Numbered from the stretch's first letter, positions 8,035-17,283 are shown. The stretch is 64,000 nt of DNA from Verrucomicrobia subdivision 3 bacterium UBA693 (GCA_002298785.1 DBMR01000001.1:5949-69948); one strand, 5' to 3'. A program made the numbers and translations. The notes: generated by a model not told the origin, from the letters alone.

Positions 8035-11000
8035 TCATTGCTTCTTCAAGCGATAGAACTTCACGCCCGGAGGATTGACCAGGGTCAGGGTGTTGTTCAC
8101 CACGCCCGAGACCGGCGACCAGGTGGAACCCGTGGTCACGCTCGTGGCCGACTCCAGGGCGTAACCGGTCACGCCGGCAGGCCAGGAGACGATCACATTG
8201 TTGCCGGAGTGGGTAATGGTCAGGCTCGGCGGTCCAGTGAGGAAGGAACGCTGGCCGATTACCTTTGTGCCCAGGAGCGGAGCGTAGCTCGTGCTCTCCC
8301 AGACCACCACGGCTGAACCATTGCGCCAAGCCACGCGAGGCCGCTGCGCCGCCAGCGGCGGCGTGTCGAAGCTGGGAACTTCCTTCTCGCTGATGTAGAA
8401 GGATCCGCCGACCGGGTTGCCCGCAGCGTCGAAGCGGCGGCCCAGCGTGATAGTATTCGGCAAGGTGGAAACCTTGGCATGGAAAACCACTATCACCTGG
8501 CCGTTTTCGTCGATGGCGGCATCCCCACGTCCGATGCTGCCCGCGACGATGTTCATGTCATCCGAGACATCCCGGGTCCAGCGCACGGTGCCATCGGCAT
8601 TCAATACGGTCACCCAGAAGCCGTTAACGCCGCCAATATTATAGTCGCACGCGTGAACGTATGCGTCCTTGCCGTTGCCATGGAAGCCCACGCTGTCACC
8701 ACGACCGCCACCGCCCGCTTGGGCGTATCCAGTCAAGGTCGCCAGCACCAGGTCCGGCGTGGTGGCAGTGCCGTTGTTGTCGAACATCCGCACCACGGTG
8801 CCCCGGGTGGAGTCAGAGAACCGGATCGCGAAGCCATTCTTGGTTGCCCCAACCCCGTGCCAAATGCTGCTGCCGACTGGAGTGTCGTTTGCGAGGCTCT
8901 CGGATTTAACCACCGCGCCCGCAGGAGTGAGGATGCGGTAAATGGTATGGTTGGCTGCTGTCGCCCCGCCGTACAAATTCACCAAATCGGCGTTTTGACG
9001 GCTATCTCCAGCAATCACGACATTACCATTGGCCAAGTATTCCCAATCGCCAATCCGAATGCTACCCGCGTCCGCAGTGGCATAAGCTGCACTCGCTCCG
9101 GCCAAAATCGGGCTCACCGGCAGACCATTGTTGTCAAACAACTGCACGGCTGGGAATCCGCCGCCGCCTGCATAGCCTGCCAAAGCGGCAACTTCAGCCG
9201 GGAACAGGTCTCCGTCACCGTTCGCACCCTGGCCCACACCGTTACCGAAAAGGTTGGCGTGAATCTTCGGTCCCCAGGAAACGTAACCCGGAGTGGCGCT
9301 GCCGTCCCCGCGGAAGAAGGACAGATAGTTGTTTGTAACGCTCTTGCCCAGGCCATAAGCGCCGAGGGCGTCAATCTTCGTTTTCGGGGTGATTCCGTTG
9401 CCGTTGGAATCGAACATGGTCCAGACCGCTTCGATATCATCGATATCGCTGCCATCGTCCTCCCATCCCACGATGATATTGCCATTGCTGGCGATGGCCA
9501 CTCCAAGCGCTTCCGTACTAAGGTTGTTCACCCCATTGGTACCGTTCACGTAGGAGGTCGCCGTCTTGGGGGTCAGACCGTTCTTTTCAGGCGCGCCCGG
9601 CAGGGCCGATGACGCAAAGAGCCGGTAGGCGAGAACCTTCACCGTAAGCATGTCCGGGTCGTTTCGAGTGATCCACGCCACCGCAATCTTGCCATTCCGC
9701 CACGCCACCTTGGGATTATCGGAGGCATTCGGAGCTGCGTTCAAGTCCGGCACTTCAATTTCGCTGACATAGAAGCTCCCACCCACAGGGTTTCCGGCCG
9801 CGTCAAACCGACGCCCCATGATGCCCGTGAACAGGAGAGGGTCCGGTTTTGCGCTGAAGACCACGATCACCTGTCCGTTTTCGTCAATCGCCGCACTTGA
9901 ACCATTCACCCCGGTGAGGGTCAGGTCGCTGGCCACATCGCGCGACCAGCGCACGGTGCCATCCGCATTGAGCACAGTGACCCACACCCCGTTGGTGCCA
10001 TTCACATTGTAGTCACCAGAGATAACATAGGCATCTTTGGCGTTGCCGCTGATACCGTGGCTGCCGCCATCGCCACCACCGCCGGCTTCCGGGTGCCCGG
10101 TTAGGTCGGCCAGCGACATATTCGTGGTCGTTGGATTGCCGGCATTGTCAAACAGCCGCACATAAGCCTGGTTGGCCAAGCCTTGCCACCGAATCGCAAA
10201 TCCGTTGGCGGTGACCGCCGCGCCGTTCCTCGAGATATTGCCTGCGTCCGGAGTTCCACTGACCGGAGAGTAAGCTTTGACCTCGACACCTCCCGGCGTA
10301 ACGATTCGATAAACCGGGGTTCTGCCAGTGGTTTGGCCAGTGAGCACCCAATCATCATTCTGGCGGCTTTCGCCAACGATCAGGATGTTGCCGGAGGACA
10401 AATAATCCCAACCGCCCAGCCGAATTGCGCCGGCGGGCTGAACATTGGCATCAGTAAAGGTGACGATTCCCAGGTTTGTGACGCCGTTAATGGGTCCAGG
10501 ACGCAAGGGTGAACCATCGTTGTTCATCAACTGAACGCAGACGAAATCGTTCGCGGCGGGCGGCGGGCCGCCAGCATCCTCGTTGATGTCATACAGTTGC
10601 GGCACTTCCAGGCCGATTTCCCAGGGCATGGCCGCCATGCCGATGCCACTGCCAAACCGGTTGGCTTTGGCCTTGGGACCCCACCCCGTGTAACCGGGAA
10701 TCGTGGTATTATCAGATCGGTAATAAGACAGGAAGGAGGTCGTGATTGTCTCCTGTGTTGCCAAAGCCCCTAAAGTGCTCCGGTTGGAAACCACGGTCTG
10801 GGGAGTTATGAGCTTCCCGTTGGGATCGAGCAGGGTCCAGACGCTCTCGATATCGGCAAGGCCGCTGCCGTCGTCTTCCCAACTGACAATCATGTTGCCG
10901 TTATTGGCGATATCGATCGAGATGGACTCGGTTCCATTGTTGTTGATGGTGTTGAGACCATTTACGTAAGACGTCACGGTTTTGGGGGTAATACCGTTGG

Positions 11001-11088
11001 TCTCGGGGGCGCCGGGCAGGGTCTGCGCCGACGCGGAAAACGCGCAGGCAACCAGAACGGCAGCCGACGCCAGTATGGGTTTTCTCAT
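8035..11088 (-). CDS. Large secreted protein with two repeated halves
   Basis: A 1017-residue exported protein with signal peptide MRKPILASAAVLVACAFSASAQ. The mature part consists of two homologous units of roughly 470-490 residues; each starts 'LPGAPE(T/K)NG(I/L)TPKT', passes through 'VSWEDDGS' or 'VGWEDDGS', 'VWT(L/M)(L/F)D' and 'RRFDAAGNPVGGSFY(V/I)S(E)', and ends with 'VAWRNG'. Short recurring blocks suggest a beta-propeller or a series of sandwich repeats. The last 65 residues ('LTITHSGNNVIVSWPAGVTGYALES...FYRLKKQ') are the shared C-terminal module. The open frame continues to 11289, but the signal peptide fixes the start at 11088. No enzyme motif seen; the function is unknown. Confidence 0.82.
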   Translation of the reverse strand: MRKPILASAAVLVACAFSASAQTLPGAPETNGITPKTVTSYVNGLNTINNNGTESISIDIANNGNMIVSWEDDGSGLADIESVWTLLDPNGKLITPQTVVSNRSTLGALATQETITTSFLSYYRSDNTTIPGYTGWGPKAKANRFGSGIGMAAMPWEIGLEVPQLYDINEDAGGPPPAANDFVCVQLMNNDGSPLRPGPINGVTNLGIVTFTDANVQPAGAIRLGGWDYLSSGNILIVGESRQNDDWVLTGQTTGRTPVYRIVTPGGVEVKAYSPVSGTPDAGNISRNGAAVTANGFAIRWQGLANQAYVRLFDNAGNPTTTNMSLADLTGHPEAGGGGDGGSHGISGNAKDAYVISGDYNVNGTNGVWVTVLNADGTVRWSRDVASDLTLTGVNGSSAAIDENGQVIVVFSAKPDPLLFTGIMGRRFDAAGNPVGGSFYVSEIEVPDLNAAPNASDNPKVAWRNGKIAVAWITRNDPDMLTVKVLAYRLFASSALPGAPEKNGLTPKTATSYVNGTNGVNNLSTEALGVAIASNGNIIVGWEDDGSDIDDIEAVWTMFDSNGNGITPKTKIDALGAYGLGKSVTNNYLSFFRGDGSATPGYVSWGPKIHANLFGNGVGQGANGDGDLFPAEVAALAGYAGGGGFPAVQLFDNNGLPVSPILAGASAAYATADAGSIRIGDWEYLANGNVVIAGDSRQNADLVNLYGGATAANHTIYRILTPAGAVVKSESLANDTPVGSSIWHGVGATKNGFAIRFSDSTRGTVVRMFDNNGTATTPDLVLATLTGYAQAGGGGRGDSVGFHGNGKDAYVHACDYNIGGVNGFWVTVLNADGTVRWTRDVSDDMNIVAGSIGRGDAAIDENGQVIVVFHAKVSTLPNTITLGRRFDAAGNPVGGSFYISEKEVPSFDTPPLAAQRPRVAWRNGSAVVVWESTSYAPLLGTKVIGQRSFLTGPPSLTITHSGNNVIVSWPAGVTGYALESATSVTTGSTWSPVSGVVNNTLTLVNPPGVKFYRLKKQ

Positions 11089-11406
11089 ATTACTTTGGGT
11101 GTTTTTGGTTTCCATGCGGTACGAGGCAACTGCCCGCCAAAGGCGGGCAGCCTGAAACGAAAGCTTTTGACTTGGTTTCATACCAGTAATGCAAGGGTTG
11201 CGTCCCACAGTGGCTACAAATTTGAATAAGTCAACTGCATTCTTCATAGAATTTTTCCGATAGCAGTAGGGACCCCTTGACCCGATCAAAAACCCGGCTT
11301 ATTCCCGTCAGCCGCCGGAAATTTCCCGCTATTCCTGCTATTGCCTGTTGTTTCAAGCCGGACCTGCGGTTAAGCTGCGGCCCTGGGGCGATTTTCCTTT
11401 AGCCAG
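11089..11406. other. Divergent intergenic region with leader hairpin
   Basis: A 318-base gap between the duplicated secreted protein (minus) and the NtrC-type regulator (plus). On the minus strand, 42 bases before the start codon, is a perfect 9-bp hairpin with a 3-base loop (11130-11150). Further upstream AATGCA and TGCATT flank a 40-base segment containing GGGACGCA, a possible structured leader. No coding potential that I trust, and no consensus sigma-70 or sigma-54 promoter was found. Confidence 0.45.
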
Positions 11407-12786
11407 ATGAGTGAACCGACATTACTGATAGTAGATGACGAGAAAACAACGCGGGAAGGATTGCGGGCCGCGTTGGAAGATCGCTATGAGGTGTATTTGG
11501 CCGAAGACGCGCGGATGGCCGTGGAACTGCTCGAGCAGGATCATTTCGATGTTCTATTGACCGATTTCCGGCTGCCGAACGAGGATGGCATGAAGATCAT
11601 CGCGCGGGCCAAGTCCCTGTCGCGTCCCCCGATTTGCATCCTGATGACCGCCTACGGTTCGGAGGAACTGGCAGTCGAGGCCATGAAGCGCGGGGCGGAC
11701 GATTACATCGCCAAAGGACGCCTGCAAATCGAGGAATTGGAGATGCGCATCGCGCGGGCATTGCGCCAGCGCAATCTCGAGTCGGAAAACACTTCGTTGC
11801 GGCAGCAACTGGACTCGCGCTTTGGCATGGAGAACATCATCGGCGAGTCCGATGTCATGCGGGAAGTGTTGGAGGTGGTCCGGCAAGTAGCCCCGGCGCG
11901 CGCGACAGTGCTGCTCCTGGGTGAAAGCGGCACCGGCAAGGAGATGATCGCCAAAGTGATTCACCGCCTCAGCCCCCGCGCCCAACAACCCATGGTCTCC
12001 GTCCATTGCGCGGCCCTTTCCCCGACCCTGCTCGAGAGCGAGCTTTTCGGCCATGAAAAAGGCGCCTTCACCGGGGCGCACGAGCGCCGGATCGGCCGGT
12101 TCGAGCAGGCCCAGGGCGGAACGCTGTTCCTGGATGAAATCGGGGAGATCGACCCGTCGATCCAGGTCAAATTACTGCGATTCCTGGGCGAGCGAACTTT
12201 TGAACGGGTCGGTTCCAACAAGACCATCAGCGCGGACGTTCGCCTGATCGCCGCCACTAACAAGAACCTGGCGGACATGGTCAAAGCCGGGACCTTTCGC
12301 GAAGATTTGTTTTTCCGTTTGCGGGTGGTCGAGGTGCGGTTGCCGGGGCTCCGGAAGCGTCGCGAGGATATTCCGCTCCTGGCCCAGGCCTTTCTCCACG
12401 AATTCGCGAAGGAGAACCATAAGCCGGTGGGGACTTTCACCCCCGACGCAATGGAATTGATGACCGGCTATGACTGGCCGGGCAATGTGCGCGAGTTGCG
12501 CACGGCCATCGAGCACGCGGTCGTGCTCTGCCGAGGCGACCGCATTACCGCCCGCGACCTGCCCGCCCAGGTGCGCATCCGCGAGGAACCTGCCAAACTT
12601 CAGGCGGAGACGGCGCCCACACCCCCGCCGGAAAACTCCTTGTCGGTGCTCGAGAACGAAAAGCAGCTCATTATCCGGGCCTTGAAAGAGACCGACGGGA
12701 ATCGCACACTGGCCGCTGAAAAACTCGGCATGAGCCGCCGGAGTTTGCATCGCAAATTGCGGAAGTATCAACTCGACGACCTATAA
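11407..12786 (+). CDS. NtrC-family sigma-54-dependent response regulator
   Basis: A 459-residue regulator. Receiver domain at 1-120 with acidic pocket (D10, D11), phospho-acceptor D53 in 'LLTDFRLP', T81 and K103. The AAA+ domain has Walker A GESGTGKE at 172-179, the sigma-54-contacting GAFTGA loop at 219-224, Walker B FLDE at 241-244 and 'DWPGNVREL' near its end. A C-terminal Fis-type helix-turn-helix (about 415-459, 'NRTLAAEKLGMSRRSLHRKLRKY') binds enhancers. It should activate sigma-54 promoters on phosphorylation. No histidine kinase is nearby, so the input is unknown. Unusually, the Pro that follows the conserved Lys in most receivers is Gly here. The next gene begins 4 bases after the stop. 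Confidence 0.95.
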   Translation: MSEPTLLIVDDEKTTREGLRAALEDRYEVYLAEDARMAVELLEQDHFDVLLTDFRLPNEDGMKIIARAKSLSRPPICILMTAYGSEELAVEAMKRGADDYIAKGRLQIEELEMRIARALRQRNLESENTSLRQQLDSRFGMENIIGESDVMREVLEVVRQVAPARATVLLLGESGTGKEMIAKVIHRLSPRAQQPMVSVHCAALSPTLLESELFGHEKGAFTGAHERRIGRFEQAQGGTLFLDEIGEIDPSIQVKLLRFLGERTFERVGSNKTISADVRLIAATNKNLADMVKAGTFREDLFFRLRVVEVRLPGLRKRREDIPLLAQAFLHEFAKENHKPVGTFTPDAMELMTGYDWPGNVRELRTAIEHAVVLCRGDRITARDLPAQVRIREEPAKLQAETAPTPPPENSLSVLENEKQLIIRALKETDGNRTLAAEKLGMSRRSLHRKLRKYQLDDL

Positions 12787-12790
12787 AGAA

Positions 12791-14641
12791 ATGATTACGC
12801 CCCAGGATTTCGTTCACAAGCTGGAGACGACCGGCTCGCGGCTGCGTCTGGTGATGATACTGCTGGCGCTCGTATTGCTAGCGGCGGGTTATAACTGGTT
12901 TAGTTACCGAAATATGGCCACCCAGTCCGCCATGGATTCAGCCCAAGTGGCCCGCAACCTGTCCGAGGGCAAAGGATTCACCACTCAGTTGCTGCGGCCT
13001 TTATCGCTTTACCTGGTCAAGCAGCAGCGGTTCAACAAACCCGGCACCGCCGATGACCTTTACTTGGTGAAAACCGCGCATCCGGATATCTCCAACCCGC
13101 CGGTTTACCCCGTGATGCTCGCCGGACTGATGAAAGTGTTGCCGTTTCGTTTCGAGATCCCGCAGAGCCCAGGCGGCATCTGGGGGGGAGGCGATTACCG
13201 CTTCCGCTACCAACCAGATTTTCTGATCGCGCTGTTCAACGAGGCGATTTTTTTCCTCTGCATTTTCCTGGTCTTTCGACTGGGAAAACGTTTATTCGAC
13301 GAGAACGTGGCCTTTTTCTCCGCGCTGGTCATGCTGGGCACCGAACTCTTCTGGAAATTCTCGGTTTCGGGCCTGTCCACCATGCTGCTGATGCTGCTTT
13401 TTCTTTTGCTAACCTGGGTGCTGGTGCTGGCTGAAGCCGAGGGGCGCGAACCCAAACACGGTCCCAAAAGGCCGTTGTCTTACGCCGCCGCTGCCGGTGC
13501 GCTCGCCGGGTTGTGCGGCCTGACCAGGTATTCGTTTCTCTGGATCATCCTGCCGGTTGGCGTGTTCCTGATGCTATGGGGCGGGGGCCGCCGCTGGCTC
13601 AACGCGAGCGTTGCGGTGGCTGCTTTTTTTCTCGTGGTCAGCCCCTGGGTGGCGCGGAACTGGATGGTCAGCGGCCTGCCTTTGGGCACCGCTACCTATA
13701 CTCTTGCGGAAGGCCCGCTGATGGGGAAATACGCGGAGCACCGCCTGGCGCGCGCTATCGATCCAAAGGTGTCAATACCCCCGCAGCTCGTACCCTATAA
13801 ACTCATCCAGCAGCTCCGCGGGGTCATCTCGAATGACGTGCCCAAATTCGCGGGCAATTGGGTGGCGGGTCTTTGTTTGCTCGCACTCCTGATGAGCTAC
13901 AACAACCCCGCTCTCAGTCGCGTTCGCTTCTTCCTCCTCGGAGCCCTCCTCCTGATGATTCTCATTCAATCCCTGGGCAAAACGCAGTTGTCCGAGGATG
14001 TCCCGGAAGTAAATGTCGAAAACCTGTTGGTGGTACTGGCTCCGTTGGTGATTCTGTTTGGCGTCGCCATGTTCTATGTGGTGCTCGACACTATCCAACT
14101 GCCCATACCCGAACTGCGGAGGGTCATAGTCGTGGGTTTTGGCTTCCTGCTTTGCCTGCCCATGCTGCTGACTTTCCTCCCACCACGGTCGACCTATCCG
14201 CTCGTTTATCCCCCTTATTTCCCCCCGCAATTCCAGGCATGCGCCAGTTACACCAAGACCAACGAACTGGTCATGTGCGATTTGCCGTGGGCCATGGCCT
14301 GGTATGGCCAGCGCCAGACGGTTTGGCTGCCCGCCGACGGTTACTCGGACTTCTTCACCATCAACGACTCCGTCAAGCCCGTGGCCGCGTTCTTTCTCAC
14401 TCGCCAGATCATAGATGGCAAATTGTTCTCCCAACACCTCAATGCTACGGGCGCCGACAAAACCTGGGGAGAGTTAATGATGAATATTATCCTGGACCCA
14501 CCTAAGGATCAAGGTTGGCCCAAGGAAATCCGGTTTGGGATTCCCCGCGGCGATGGAACACGCATCCGGCTTCCTTTTGATTGGTGGCAGCCCGGTTGGC
14601 CGGACATGCTTCTGCTCACCACCCGCAAGCAACCGTTCTGA
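12791..14641 (+). CDS. Membrane glycosyltransferase-like protein (ArnT/PMT, GT39/GT83 type)
   Basis: A 616-residue integral membrane protein with around ten hydrophobic segments. The first periplasmic loop has 'DSAQVARNLSEGKGFTT' (near residue 45), an acidic start followed by an Asn/Lys-rich loop that is the hallmark of lipid-phosphate-sugar-dependent glycosyltransferases such as ArnT and protein O-mannosyltransferases. 'ISNPPVYPVMLAGLMKVLPF' is also typical. It probably moves a sugar from an undecaprenyl-phosphate donor to a protein, lipid or glycan on the outer face of the inner membrane; acceptor and donor are unknown. It lies 4 bases after the NtrC-type regulator and is probably co-transcribed with it. 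Confidence 0.8.
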   Translation: MITPQDFVHKLETTGSRLRLVMILLALVLLAAGYNWFSYRNMATQSAMDSAQVARNLSEGKGFTTQLLRPLSLYLVKQQRFNKPGTADDLYLVKTAHPDISNPPVYPVMLAGLMKVLPFRFEIPQSPGGIWGGGDYRFRYQPDFLIALFNEAIFFLCIFLVFRLGKRLFDENVAFFSALVMLGTELFWKFSVSGLSTMLLMLLFLLLTWVLVLAEAEGREPKHGPKRPLSYAAAAGALAGLCGLTRYSFLWIILPVGVFLMLWGGGRRWLNASVAVAAFFLVVSPWVARNWMVSGLPLGTATYTLAEGPLMGKYAEHRLARAIDPKVSIPPQLVPYKLIQQLRGVISNDVPKFAGNWVAGLCLLALLMSYNNPALSRVRFFLLGALLLMILIQSLGKTQLSEDVPEVNVENLLVVLAPLVILFGVAMFYVVLDTIQLPIPELRRVIVVGFGFLLCLPMLLTFLPPRSTYPLVYPPYFPPQFQACASYTKTNELVMCDLPWAMAWYGQRQTVWLPADGYSDFFTINDSVKPVAAFFLTRQIIDGKLFSQHLNATGADKTWGELMMNIILDPPKDQGWPKEIRFGIPRGDGTRIRLPFDWWQPGWPDMLLLTTRKQPF

Positions 14642-14666
14642 CCGTCAGCGACGGTCCGGAGGCGAC

Positions 14667-15653
14667 TCAATCTTTGGCATGCCTCCGGGCCAGCACCGCG
14701 CCGCCCGTAATCCCGGCGTCATCCCCCAGGTCGGACGCGACGATTTCCACTCCTTTCAGGCTGCCCGCCATGGCGTAATCCTTGGCGGTCTCGATGATGA
14801 CGCTCATCATCTCGTCCTGCAAGGCCTGGATAACCCCACCGCCCAGCACCACGACCTCGGGGTTCAAAATGTTGATCAGGTTCGCGGTGGCAATACCGAT
14901 GTACTCAGCCGCTTCCTCCACGATCTTGTCGACGAACTTATCGCCCTTGCGGATGGCCTTCCGCAGGTCGTTGCTGCGCAGGTCGCTGAGATCGGATCCC
15001 AGCATTTCCGTCAGCACCGTCTTTTGGCCTTCCTTAACCCCGGCTTTGATCTGTTGAAACATCGCGGTGCGGCTGGCGAGGGCTTCGAAACATCCTTTGT
15101 TGCCGCATCCGCACTTCGGCCCGTTGATGTCCAGCACCATGTGCCCCACTTCGCCCGCCGTGTGCCCCGCTCCGCTATACAGCTCGCCATTGATAATGAT
15201 CCCGCCGCCAATTCCCGTGCCGACGAATATCCCCACCATGCTCCGGGGCTTCGATTTAAGCTCTGCACCGTAAACACCGAGCGCTCCAATGTTGCAGTCG
15301 TTCTCGACAAATACCGGCACGCCCAGGTGCTTCTCCAGTTCCTTTTTTAGCGGCACGTCTTTCCAGCCCTCCATGTTCGGAGCAAAGATTACTGTGCCGT
15401 CGTCAAAATTGACCGAGCCAGGGGCGCCAATTCCGATTCCGGCCACTTGCTTCAGGCTCAGGTCCGCCTCGTCCACCGCGTCTTGCACACATCGCGCAAT
15501 GCGCTCGATGACTTCCTTCACCCCGCGCTGGGCTTTGGTGCTGAGCTTGGTAGTCGCCAGGGTTTCAAAAGAGCTCTTGAAGACGCCGGCGAGAATTTTA
15601 GTGCCACCAAGGTCCACGCCGACCACGTAGTCTTTGCTATTTGCTTCAGCCAT
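14667..15653 (-). CDS. ROK-family sugar kinase (glucokinase-like)
   Basis: A 328-residue cytoplasmic kinase. The N-terminal phosphate loop 'VGVDLGGTKILAGV' binds ATP, 'VFVENDCNIGALG' holds the catalytic Asp, and 'GHMVLDINGPKCGCGNKGCFE' contains the His and the CxCGxxGCxE zinc signature of ROK proteins. There is no N-terminal helix-turn-helix, so it is a kinase and not a NagC-type repressor. Glucose is the usual substrate for this subgroup, but N-acetylated hexoses or fructose are possible. A GGAG Shine-Dalgarno precedes the ATG. It is convergent with the glycosyltransferase gene and probably monocistronic. Confidence 0.92.
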   Translation of the reverse strand: MAEANSKDYVVGVDLGGTKILAGVFKSSFETLATTKLSTKAQRGVKEVIERIARCVQDAVDEADLSLKQVAGIGIGAPGSVNFDDGTVIFAPNMEGWKDVPLKKELEKHLGVPVFVENDCNIGALGVYGAELKSKPRSMVGIFVGTGIGGGIIINGELYSGAGHTAGEVGHMVLDINGPKCGCGNKGCFEALASRTAMFQQIKAGVKEGQKTVLTEMLGSDLSDLRSNDLRKAIRKGDKFVDKIVEEAAEYIGIATANLINILNPEVVVLGGGVIQALQDEMMSVIIETAKDYAMAGSLKGVEIVASDLGDDAGITGGAVLARRHAKD

Positions 15654-15793
15654 AAACTCTGCTCCTGCATTGGTACATTCACACCGGCGCGGATCGTCCG
15701 CTCACCGACGCCATCACCGGGGAACCTGAGACATGTCAGCACATTCAAGCCGGGCCCGCAATCCCGTTCACATCCCGCCTCAGACCGCCGGCG

Positions 15794-16537
15794 CTAGTGA
15801 TTCGCCACCAGCTTTCCCGCCAGCACCGCACCGACTTTCTTCTGCAAGTCGGCATTGATCGCTTCGGCGGATCGCATGCCGTCCACGATCGTAAACCCGT
15901 ACGTCGCCTGCAGGCTCGTAAATACGTCCTTAACCGCCCCCTGATACTTCATAAAGCTATCAAACATATCGCGCGATAGCCCCAAGTCCATGCCACTCTC
16001 CCAATAATCCAGAGCCGTGTTCTTTTCAAAACAGCGCTGGACCAATTCCTCAGGCGGAACGTTCAGGTAGAAAACCGCATCCGGCTCGATCGCAATCCCA
16101 TAGAGATTCCGCAGCCAGGCTTCATCCATGCCCCGCACCATGTCCCGCGCCATCAGTGTATAAATGTAGCGGTCCGCCAGCACAATAAACCCGGCTTTCA
16201 ACGCCGGCAGAATGATGTTTTCGAGCTGGTCGGCAAAGTCGGTGGCATAGAACAAACTCAGCGTGCTGCGGCTGAGAATGTTGCCTTCCTGGGCTCGCTC
16301 CAGCTCTTCACTGACCAGCGTCGAGCGTTTCAGACCGACTTGCACCGTTGCATGACCGGACCCTTCCAGCCACTCGGTCAGGCGCTGGATCTGAGTCGAC
16401 CGCCCGGAACCGTCCGCACCTTCCACCACGATCAGGCGCCCAGCCAGGTTATCGAGTTCCACCCCCGGGATGCCATGGCCATAAAACCGGCGCTTCTTGC
16501 GCAACGGCACGACGATTTCGTCCTGGTTACGTTTCAT
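15794..16537 (-). CDS. Thymidylate-kinase-like protein with Arg in Walker A
   Basis: A 247-residue P-loop kinase of the dTMP kinase family. It keeps 'LIVVEGADGSG' before the P-loop, the DRY-like motif 'VLADRYIYTLMARDMVRG' and a family-typical 'PDAVFYLNVPPEEL'. The Walker A sequence reads GADGSGRST: the codon is CGG (Arg) where kinases have Lys. It overlaps the upstream paralogue by 4 bases (ATGA), so both are made together. The Arg could mean weak or no catalysis and a partner role, or a changed substrate. About 30 extra residues precede the P-loop ('VVPLRKKRRFYGHGIPGVE'). Confidence 0.85.
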   Translation of the reverse strand: MKRNQDEIVVPLRKKRRFYGHGIPGVELDNLAGRLIVVEGADGSGRSTQIQRLTEWLEGSGHATVQVGLKRSTLVSEELERAQEGNILSRSTLSLFYATDFADQLENIILPALKAGFIVLADRYIYTLMARDMVRGMDEAWLRNLYGIAIEPDAVFYLNVPPEELVQRCFEKNTALDYWESGMDLGLSRDMFDSFMKYQGAVKDVFTSLQATYGFTIVDGMRSAEAINADLQKKVGAVLAGKLVANH

Positions 16538-17283
16538 GCTTCGAAATCCTCAAACAACTTTTTGGGCGCGGGTTTGCGCGGCGAAGGGGGGACCGGCCGT
16601 GGCCGGTCCGCCCGACGGAAATTCGCCAGGTCCAGTGTCTTGCTCAACAACTGCCGGACCAACACCTGCTGCTTCTCCACGAGCTGATTGGCGTCGATCA
16701 CGTGGAAGCCGAATTCGGTGCTCATTGCCAGGTACTGCTCGAGGATGCGACCCTGAAATATCCGAAAGCTCTCGTACGGATCGGCGGAAAGCCGTAAATC
16801 CATCCCCGCCTCGAAATACTTCAACTGGGGGCGCCCCTCTAGAATCCGGTTGAGCGAGACCTCCAGGTCAGATTTGAAGAAAAACGTGAGGTCTGGGAGG
16901 GCGGCGAAATTGTAAATCCCCCGGACCCATTCCGGCGGGCACCCGCGCACCACGTCACGGGCAAACGCGGTGAAGATATAACGATCACACAGCACCAGGT
17001 AGCCGGCGCGCAGCAGCGGCACCAGGTGCCGCTCGTAACGATCCGCAAAATCCGTCGCGTGAATGAGGCTGAAGGTGGTGGGCGTGAGCAACTCCCGCTT
17101 TTTTCCCTTGCTGGTGGCGGATTTCACTAATTCAGACGAATTCCATTCGCTGAAATAAACTTTGAGCCCCTGCAGCTCCAGCCAGCGTTTAAGCAGGTAG
17201 ATTTGCGTGGATTTCCCGGATCCATCCAGGCCCTCGACGGCTACCAAGCGCCCCGGAAATCCCAATTCGGCAAATGTCTTCAT
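16534..17283 (-). CDS. Thymidylate kinase-like protein
   Basis: A 249-residue P-loop nucleotide kinase with intact Walker A 'GLDGSGKST' at about 19-27 and 'LCDRYIFTAFARDVVRG' as the DRx motif; the LID-like region lies near 'FEAGMDLRLSADPYESFRIFQG'. dTMP kinase makes dTDP from dTMP, an essential step, but both proteins of this pair are more like each other than like the short canonical Tmk (about 210 residues), and the usual 'TREPGG' segment after the P-loop is replaced by 'YFSEWNSSELVKS'. A role as the cell's only Tmk is therefore uncertain; a kinase acting on another nucleotide is possible. Its stop overlaps the start of the paralogue downstream. Confidence 0.85.
   Translation of the reverse strand: MKTFAELGFPGRLVAVEGLDGSGKSTQIYLLKRWLELQGLKVYFSEWNSSELVKSATSKGKKRELLTPTTFSLIHATDFADRYERHLVPLLRAGYLVLCDRYIFTAFARDVVRGCPPEWVRGIYNFAALPDLTFFFKSDLEVSLNRILEGRPQLKYFEAGMDLRLSADPYESFRIFQGRILEQYLAMSTEFGFHVIDANQLVEKQQVLVRQLLSKTLDLANFRRADRPRPVPPSPRKPAPKKLFEDFEA

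Noticed and set aside
11160..11260. c-di-GMP-I (GEMM) riboswitch, suggested by GGGACGCA
   Set aside because: The first half of the aptamer (GCAAACC-type) and the GGUUACC-type receptor were not found, so the match is limited to eight bases.
11089..11289. Upstream extension of the duplicated secreted protein
   Set aside because: The signal peptide begins at 11088; residues before it are not hydrophobic and coincide with a hairpin in the leader.
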